From the NCBI GenBank assembly GCA_937900425.1, contig CALCDT010000023.1:1-15041 (forward strand): a DNA stretch of 15,041 bases, in the 5' to 3' direction. Of this stretch, positions 8,956 to 15,041 are shown in pieces (position 1 is the first letter of the stretch; each line of letters begins with the position of its first letter). This DNA comes from an uncultured Alphaproteobacteria bacterium (GTDB taxonomy: Bacteria > Pseudomonadota > Alphaproteobacteria > Rhizobiales > Pleomorphomonadaceae). The notes beneath the pieces were generated by a model. It did not search any database, was not told the DNA's origin, and saw nothing but the letters and a program-made list of their open reading frames with translations. Position numbers and translations under genes: made by a program.

Positions 8956-10009
8956 CGCCACCAGCGGGATCTCCGTCGAGATCCGCCATCTCTTCAAGAT
9001 CTTCGGCGCCGAACCTCACAAACACGTCGAGGCGGTTCGGGCCGGGCTCTCGAAGACCGAGCTCAACGAGAAGCACCACCACGTGCTCGGTCTCCGCGAC
9101 ATCTCGATCGAGATGCCCGCCGGCGGCATCCAGGTCATCATGGGCCTGTCGGGTTCGGGCAAGTCGACGCTGATCCGCCACGTCAACCGCCTGATCGAGC
9201 CGACGGCGGGCGAGGTGCTGGTGGGCGGCGTCGACGTCGTCAAGATGAGCGAGGCCGAGCTGCGCAACTTCCGCCGCCACCGCACCGCGATGGTTTTCCA
9301 GAAGTTCGCGCTGCTGCCGCACCGGACCGTGCTCGACAACGTCGTGTTCGGTCTCGAACTGCAGGGCGTGTCGCGCACGGCCCAGCTCGAGGCGGCGATG
9401 CGCTGGATCGAGCGGGTCGGCCTCAAGGGTTTCGAGAACCGCTATCCCAACCAGCTGTCGGGCGGCATGCAGCAGCGCGTCGGCCTCGCCCGGGCGCTCG
9501 CCAACGACGCCCCGATCCTGCTGATGGACGAGGCCTATTCGGCGCTCGACCCGCTGATTCGCGTCGACATGCAGACGGTGCTGCTCGACATCCAGAAGGA
9601 AGTCCGCAAGACCATCGTCTTCATCACCCACGACCTCGACGAGGCCCTGCGGCTCGGCGACCGCATCGCCATCCTGCGCGACGGCGAGGTGGTGCAGCAG
9701 GGCACCAGCCAGGACATCGTGCTGCGCCCGGCCGACGACTACATCGCCAATTTCGTGAAAGAGGTGAACCGCGGCCGCGTCGTTCGGGTCGGCTCGACCA
9801 TGGAGCCGCTCGGCTCCGAGCCGGTCTCGTCGGTGACGATCGACGCCGAGGCGACGATCGAGGCCGCGGCGCATCTCCTGCGCGCGCACCGGCTCGAGGC
9901 GCTGACCGTCGTCGACCCCGCCGGCCGGCCGCTCGGCCGCATCATGATGCGCGACGTGCTCGCGGCGATGTTCCCGGAGGAGAGCGGAGAGGTGGCGAAG
10001 CGGGCGTGA
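8948..10009 (+). CDS. Glycine betaine/proline-type ABC transporter ATP-binding protein with C-terminal CBS domain
   Basis: This 353-residue ProV/OpuAA-type ATPase energises the importer from the cytoplasmic face. Walker A is GLSGSGKST (66-74), Q-loop Q118, signature LSGGMQQ (170-176), Walker B ILLMDEAYSALDP (190-202) and the switch histidine H228. The N-terminal section before Walker A (FKIFGAEP, LSKTELNEK) is specific to this subfamily, separating it from generic ABC ATPases. Residues about 275-345 hold a single CBS-like repeat (EATIEAAAHLLRAHRLEALT, then GRIMMRDVLAAMF). In OpuA-type systems CBS domains sense ionic strength; whether one repeat does so here is inference. The gene starts within the permease gene (8-bp overlap). 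It ends the operon; the next 474 bp hold no gene. Confidence 0.94.
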   Translation: MADATSGISVEIRHLFKIFGAEPHKHVEAVRAGLSKTELNEKHHHVLGLRDISIEMPAGGIQVIMGLSGSGKSTLIRHVNRLIEPTAGEVLVGGVDVVKMSEAELRNFRRHRTAMVFQKFALLPHRTVLDNVVFGLELQGVSRTAQLEAAMRWIERVGLKGFENRYPNQLSGGMQQRVGLARALANDAPILLMDEAYSALDPLIRVDMQTVLLDIQKEVRKTIVFITHDLDEALRLGDRIAILRDGEVVQQGTSQDIVLRPADDYIANFVKEVNRGRVVRVGSTMEPLGSEPVSSVTIDAEATIEAAAHLLRAHRLEALTVVDPAGRPLGRIMMRDVLAAMFPEESGEVAKRA

Positions 10010-10142
10010 TTGAGAGGGAGCGGCGGGCAGGGTGGTGGCGCGTGACGTCCCTTCGTCGTTCGTCGTCTGCCGGCAGCGAGGTTCCGTCATAGGCGGCGGG
10101 CGCGCGACACCTCGTGTGCCGCCGGGTCACGAACCTCTCCGT

Positions 10143-10169
10143 CGTCATTGCCGCGAAAAGCGGGAATCC
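10143..10169 (-). repeat. REP-like palindromic repeat, copy 1
   Basis: This is the reverse complement of the copy at 10274-10300 with a single mismatch in 27 bases. The core is an 8-bp stem (one mismatch in this copy) with a five-base loop. The type is widespread between genes in Proteobacteria (family knowledge). Confidence 0.75.
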
Positions 10170-10273
10170 CGCCCTCCGCGAGGACGAGCCTGTCGATGTC
10201 CTTCGCGTCGACGCCCTCTGTCGTCCTTCGAGTCGCCAGACAGCCCCCGCAGGCCTTTCCCCTGCCGACCGCT

Positions 10274-10300
10274 GGATTCCCGCTTTTCGCGGGAATGACG
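10274..10300 (+). repeat. REP-like palindromic repeat, copy 2
   Basis: ATTCCCGC-TTTTC-GCGGGAAT (10276-10296) is a perfect 8-bp stem with a five-base loop, followed by GACG. It pairs with copy 1 as an inverted repeat, bounding a unit of about 158 bp. Confidence 0.8.
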
Positions 10301-10355
10301 GCGAGGCAGAGAAGGGGCGGCAGGCCGGGATCGACGGAGCGCGCACGCACGGCGA

Positions 10356-10374
10356 CCGACGAACGGTTCGTCGG
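10356..10374. repeat. 19-bp palindrome downstream of parE
   Basis: CCGACGAAC-G-GTTCGTCGG has perfect 9-bp arms about a single central base. The one-base centre suits a protein-binding site or a cruciform better than an RNA hairpin. It lies 110 bp past the parE stop with no U-run. Confidence 0.5.
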
Positions 10375-10483
10375 AGCGGAGGGACTGCGCAGCCCCGGTG
10401 AGGGCCATACACGGGCCCGGTCCCGGCGGTGTCGCCGCGGTCACGGCCCTCCGTCCATCACCGCGGCAATCCTCCGCCACCCC

Positions 10484-12640
<2,157 letters not shown>

Positions 12641-13131
12641 CCGTTGATCCGTTGCCCTGTCGTCGCTCTATGCCCGCAGTCGGCGCGTCGCGGCGCGGCG
12701 GGGTTCGCCTCCGGGCTCGCGAGGAAGCGACGATCCGGACCGGCGCCCGGCCACTTCGCCCCCGGCCGGGCGGCCCGACCGCGGGTCCTGGTTCGCGGCC
12801 CCGCCAGAGGCGGGCGGCGAGGTCGAACCGCACGGCGCCGCCGCAGAGAGGGTCGCGAGGCGACCGGCGCAGACTCCACCGCAAAGGGTTGCCAATTCGT
12901 AGCCCCTCGGTCCGTCCCTAGCGAATCGATCGTCACAATGCCACGTTTCCGCGGCCGATGCCATAAAAGTTCCCTGTATGTTCGCTCCTCTCGACCGCCG
13001 AAGCCTTCATGCCGGCCGCGACGGAGAGAGCCGGGGGGCAAGGCGACGTTAACCGTGACCGGCGATGGTGCGGGCTGGCGGACGACAGAGCGAGGACGAC
13101 GTCCGCAGGCTTTCAGCGATGCCGGGGAACC
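12641..13131. other. Divergent intergenic region, parE/small membrane-tail gene
   Basis: A 491-bp gap with very GC-rich sequence at 12680-12860 and an AT-richer patch at 12890-13000 where promoters are expected. It holds the LexA-type box at 12969-12983. Minus-strand frames here (for example 12964 to 12668) are Arg/Pro-rich with no family resemblance, so they are not called. Confidence 0.5.
12969..12983. promoter_or_regulatory. Candidate LexA (SOS) box, GTTC-N7-GTTC
   Basis: GTTC CCTGTAT GTTC matches the direct-repeat operator known for alphaproteobacterial LexA. It lies in an AT-richer patch between divergent genes. On the minus strand it reads GAAC-N7-GAAC and is followed by TTTTAT, a possible -10, which would point towards parE. 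On the plus strand it precedes the 69-residue gene by 149 bp. By chance alone such a site is not rare in 15 kb, so this is a candidate. Confidence 0.45.
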
Positions 13132-13341
13132 ATGCCGGAGACGGGTTACCAGACCTTGCGCGATCTCGAGCGGCTGGCCGGCGCCCTGCACCGGGCCGAG
13201 GTCTCGCTCGACGTCTTGCGAAGCCAGATGGTGACCGTCGCGGCCACACCCGCGATCCCCGTCGCGATTCGCGTCCACGCCGCCGCCGACCGCGCGGCCT
13301 CGATCATGCTTCTCGCGGCGCTTTTCGTTTTCTTCCTCTGA
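13132..13341 (+). CDS. Small hypothetical protein with hydrophobic C-terminal tail
   Basis: This is not a family I recognise. The 69-residue frame starts at the ATG at 13132 with GGGGAA about five bases upstream. It has a charged helical first half (TLRDLERLAGALHRAEVSLD), a central stretch VAATPAIPVAIRVHAAADRA, and ends with ASIMLLAALFVFFL, a short membrane-spanning tail at the extreme C-terminus. This suggests a tail-anchored inner-membrane protein. An in-frame start at 13009 would add 41 Arg-rich residues without pattern. It lies downstream of the LexA-type box and is convergent with the acyltransferase-like gene 37 bp away. G/C third positions agree with coding, but a chance frame in GC-rich DNA cannot be excluded. 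Confidence 0.5.
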   Translation: MPETGYQTLRDLERLAGALHRAEVSLDVLRSQMVTVAATPAIPVAIRVHAAADRAASIMLLAALFVFFL

Positions 13342-13378
13342 CCGGGGGGCGACGCCTGTTGGCCGTCGCTCTGCGACG

Positions 13379-14374
13379 TCAGCGAAGCCGGGCGATCCGT
13401 GCGAGCGGCGCGGTCGCGCGCCCGGCGGCGAGGCGGTGAACGCCGGCCTCGAGAGCGAGACCGGCGGCGAGCGCGAGCAGGATCGCGGCGCCGAGCGCCG
13501 ATGTCGCCGGCAGGGCCTTCGCCAGCACCGTCGTCACCGCCGGCCCCGCCGCCGTGACGAGGATCGTCGCCGTCAGCACCGCGCCGGCGATCGAGCCGCC
13601 GGCGTCGGCGCGGCGGCGGACGTCGACCGACAGGAAGAAGACGAGCAGAAGGGCCGGCATCAGGATCAGCGTCACCTCCGGCCGCGGCGCGATGCCGAAG
13701 GCGAGGCCGACGTCGCGGCCGTGGGCGAGGGCGAAGGCGGTCGTGGCGACGGCGGCGACCATGAGCAGCATCTGCTCGGAGCGGTCGGCCCGGCGCCGAC
13801 CGAAGCGGTGCAGCAGCAGGCCGGTGACGACGGCCGGCGCATGATCGGCGGCGATCATGCCGCCGAGCAGTGGCAGCGGCAGCAGCAGTTCGACGGCGGC
13901 TGCGGCGATCAGCCAGGCGGCGGCGGCTTCGAACAGCCGAGTGGCGAAGCCGGCGCCGGTTCCGATCCCGACGACGATCCCGGCGGCGAGCGCCGCCGAG
14001 GCAGCGGCGCGAAGGCCGCTCGTCACCAGGATCGACCCGGACGTTCCGGCGGCGGCGGCGAGGACCAGCGCGCCCGCGACGACGGCGAACGGGATCGCCG
14101 CGCGGCCGAGCAGCCGGCGCAGCAGCGCCCGGCGACCCTGCGCCACCGAAGCCTCGCCGGCGAGGAAGACGCCGAGGCAGACGAAAAGCAGGTCGAGACC
14201 GATGAAGCCCTGTGAGGCGATGGCGGAAACGGCGGCGGCGGGAACATAATATCCGGCACCCGAAACCGGGGCGGCGAAGCCGAGCAGGAACACCATCAGC
14301 GCCAGACCGGCGAAAGCGACGGTCATCGCCTGCGCCATTTCGGATGAGCCGGAGGAGCCGTCCTGTGCCGTCAT
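13379..14374 (-). CDS. Polytopic membrane protein, divergent acyltransferase-3-like
   Basis: A 331-residue protein made almost entirely of hydrophobic segments (about ten), rich in Ala, Leu and Val. SQGFIGLDLLFVCLGVFLAG (54-73) recalls the GFxGVDxFFVxSGFL segment of acyltransferase-3 (OafA/ExoZ type) proteins. The C-terminal LALEAGVHRLAAGRATAPL recalls their YRxxERP ending. The catalytic His that normally follows the first Arg in helix 1 is not seen: helix 1 reads MTVAFAGLALMVFLLGF. It may be a degenerate or repurposed member, or only look-alike. The ATG at 14374 has AGGGACGGA upstream and was preferred to 14452, which adds a Pro/Ala-rich leader. Acyl transfer to a surface glycan would be the family's usual role, but this is not claimed here. 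Confidence 0.65.
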   Translation of the reverse strand: MTAQDGSSGSSEMAQAMTVAFAGLALMVFLLGFAAPVSGAGYYVPAAAVSAIASQGFIGLDLLFVCLGVFLAGEASVAQGRRALLRRLLGRAAIPFAVVAGALVLAAAAGTSGSILVTSGLRAAASAALAAGIVVGIGTGAGFATRLFEAAAAWLIAAAAVELLLPLPLLGGMIAADHAPAVVTGLLLHRFGRRRADRSEQMLLMVAAVATTAFALAHGRDVGLAFGIAPRPEVTLILMPALLLVFFLSVDVRRRADAGGSIAGAVLTATILVTAAGPAVTTVLAKALPATSALGAAILLALAAGLALEAGVHRLAAGRATAPLARIARLR

Positions 14375-14470
14375 GATACGATCCGTCCCTGATGCACCGC
14401 CACCCGCCGCCGGTGCGGCCGGCGCGGCGGCCCGAGCGGTCATGCCCTGCAACGGCGGTGCCGGGAAACG

Positions 14471-14504
14471 AAAAGGCCGCGGAAGGTGAATCCCTTCCGC
14501 GGCC
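14471..14504 (-). terminator. Rho-independent terminator of the 60-residue gene
   Basis: A perfect 12-bp inverted repeat (GGCCGCGGAAGG at 14475-14486, CCTTCCGCGGCC at 14493-14504) has a six-base loop. On the minus strand it is followed by TTTTCGTTT. It lies 49 bp past the stop of the small gene at 14553 and before the acyltransferase-like gene, so it separates the two units. Confidence 0.85.
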
Positions 14505-14552
14505 CTTCCTTCCGAAATGCGAACGCTGCCCGGCCGTGGCCGGGAACTCCCC

Positions 14553-14735
14553 TCAGCGGTCGAGCGAGTGGACCTTGTCCGCGAGTTCCGTGTCTTCCCG
14601 CACGTTGGCGGCTTCCTTGCGGCGGCGGCTCTGCCGCTCCTCGGGGGTGAGGTCCTGTTCCTCGCGGGCCTGCTGTTCGCCGGCTGGCGGCGGGGCGATG
14701 TGTTCGGGCGGAACCTTCTCGGTGCTGTCGGTCAT
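14553..14735 (-). CDS. Small charged hypothetical protein
   Basis: This 60-residue, strongly hydrophilic protein begins MTDSTEKVPPEHIAPPPAGE and has a Glu/Gln/Arg-rich middle (REEQDLTPEERQSRRRKEAA). It has no cysteine and no hydrophobic segment, so it is probably cytoplasmic and largely disordered or helical. The ATG at 14735 is preferred to 14744 because AAGGA then lies eight bases upstream; for 14744 the same purines touch the start codon. A strong intrinsic terminator follows. An EcfG-like promoter candidate lies 36-60 bp upstream, which would make it a general stress gene (inference). I do not recognise a named family. Confidence 0.65.
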   Translation of the reverse strand: MTDSTEKVPPEHIAPPPAGEQQAREEQDLTPEERQSRRRKEAANVREDTELADKVHSLDR

Positions 14736-14770
14736 GGTCGTCATCCTTTTCTCGACGGGTTCGAGAGACG

Positions 14771-14795
14771 AACGCCGACCGGCCGCGATGGTTCG
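14771..14795 (-). promoter_or_regulatory. Possible EcfG-type stress promoter and GTTCG/CGAAC dyads
   Basis: On the minus strand CGAAC (14795-14791), 16 bases, then CGTT (14774-14771) approaches the alphaproteobacterial EcfG consensus GGAAC-N16/17-CGTT with one mismatch. The same stretch holds two inverted pairs, GTTCG-N5-CGAAC (14759-14773) and GTTCG-N6-CGAAC (14791-14806), which could instead be an operator. Confidence 0.3.
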
Positions 14796-14859
14796 ACCGA
14801 GCGAACGACGGCTCGCCCGGCGCGGCGATGGTTCGCCGGGTGGCGACGGTATCCACTGG

Positions 14860-15041
14860 TCAGAGCAGAAGACCGGCCAGCACCGCGATCTCCGTGCCCT
14901 GCTGGACGGCGCCGAGGACGTCCCCGGTCTGGCCGCCGATCTGCCGGCGGGCGAGGGCGGCGAGCGCGGCCGCGGCGAGCGCGGCGAGGACGACGCCGGC
15001 GACGGCGTTGCCGGGCCCCGAGGCGGCGGCGGCGAGCGTCG
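14860..15041 (-). CDS. cobS: Adenosylcobinamide-GDP ribazoletransferase (cobalamin-5-phosphate synthase), C-terminal end only
   Basis: The last 59 complete codons of a minus-strand gene that begins beyond the window. The frame ends RRQIGGQTGDVLGAVQQGTE followed by IAVLAGLLL and a TGA at 14860. GGxTGDxxGAxxxxxE is the C-terminal signature of CobS, the inner-membrane enzyme that joins adenosylcobinamide-GDP and alpha-ribazole in the last steps of vitamin B12 synthesis. The Ala/Leu-rich part before it fits a final membrane segment. The stop codon is separated from the next gene by 124 bp, so the small protein is probably its own unit. No cobalamin riboswitch is visible here; it would lie upstream of the missing start. 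Confidence 0.92.
   Translation of the reverse strand, partial: TLAAAASGPGNAVAGVVLAALAAAALAALARRQIGGQTGDVLGAVQQGTEIAVLAGLLL

Larger units (their letters stand above)
10010..10483. other. Gene-free stretch with palindromic repeats between the ABC operon and parE
   Basis: The operon ends at 10009 and parE (convergent) ends at 10484. Between them lie two REP-like palindromes in inverted orientation (10143-10169 and 10274-10300) and an unrelated 19-bp palindrome (10356-10374). Short frames through the repeats read as fragments such as KAGIP and FAGMT, a known translation artefact of this repeat class. No real gene was recognised. Confidence 0.6.

Noticed and set aside
6826..8997. A 723-residue minus-strand frame rich in His, Asp and Glu
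   Set aside because: It is antisense to the binding protein and permease, both with full family signatures; the composition is a typical GC-rich shadow.
10148..10400. Short proteins reading KAGIP and FAGMT
   Set aside because: These are translations of the REP-like palindromes, a common false gene call.
12668..12964. A 98-residue minus-strand frame starting just after the LexA-type box
   Set aside because: Arg/Pro/Gly-rich with no ribosome binding site at its ATG and no family pattern; more likely the parE leader.
13349..13369. GCGACG/CGTCGC hairpin between the convergent small gene and acyltransferase-like gene
   Set aside because: Only six pairs, with no U-run on either strand; too weak to call as a terminator.

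Overview
The window joins two kinds of DNA that do not look as if they belong to one genome. Bases 1 to about 3712 have moderate GC, mixed third codon positions and T-rich runs. They carry a cell-wall sugar scavenging cluster: a BadF-type amino-sugar kinase (cut by the window edge), MurQ, a sodium:solute symporter and a secreted serine hydrolase. The gene set and protein style resemble Planctomycetota or neighbouring phyla (inference). From about 3713 to the end the DNA is very GC-rich with G/C at nearly every third codon position. Its genes (RhlE-type helicase, DUF983 protein, glycine betaine-type ABC transporter, ParE, CobS) fit an alphaproteobacterium, probably Hyphomicrobiales (inference). 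At the join the serine hydrolase loses its C-terminal half and the oppositely oriented helicase loses the end of its basic tail. This looks most like a chimeric contig; a real recombination is the less likely alternative.

Layout, left block: the kinase (1-400, minus) and murQ (444-1358, minus) run left. The symporter (1443-2984, plus) and serine hydrolase (2981 to about 3712, plus) run right from a shared 84-bp divergent promoter region. Together they make a PTS-independent route: a periplasmic or extracellular hydrolase trims muropeptides, a Na+ symporter imports the amino sugar, a kinase makes MurNAc-6-phosphate, and MurQ splits it to GlcNAc-6-phosphate and D-lactate.

Layout, right block: the DEAD-box helicase (minus), an alpha/beta hydrolase (plus) and a DUF983 zinc-ribbon membrane protein (minus) come first. 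A three-gene ABC importer operon in the order binding protein, permease, ATPase follows at 6832-10009. A gene-free stretch at 10010-10483 holds a pair of REP-like palindromes and a separate 19-bp palindrome. ParE (minus) follows, then a 491-bp gap with an alphaproteobacterial-type LexA box. After that come a 69-residue protein with a hydrophobic tail (plus), a divergent acyltransferase-3-like membrane protein (minus), a 60-residue charged protein with a clear intrinsic terminator (minus), and the 3' end of cobS (minus).

No rRNA, tRNA, CRISPR array, insertion sequence or phage gene was recognised. The points most worth a second look are the join near 3.7 kb, the symporter-based MurNAc cluster and its RNA/DNA dyads, and the SOS-box candidate between parE and the small membrane-tail gene.
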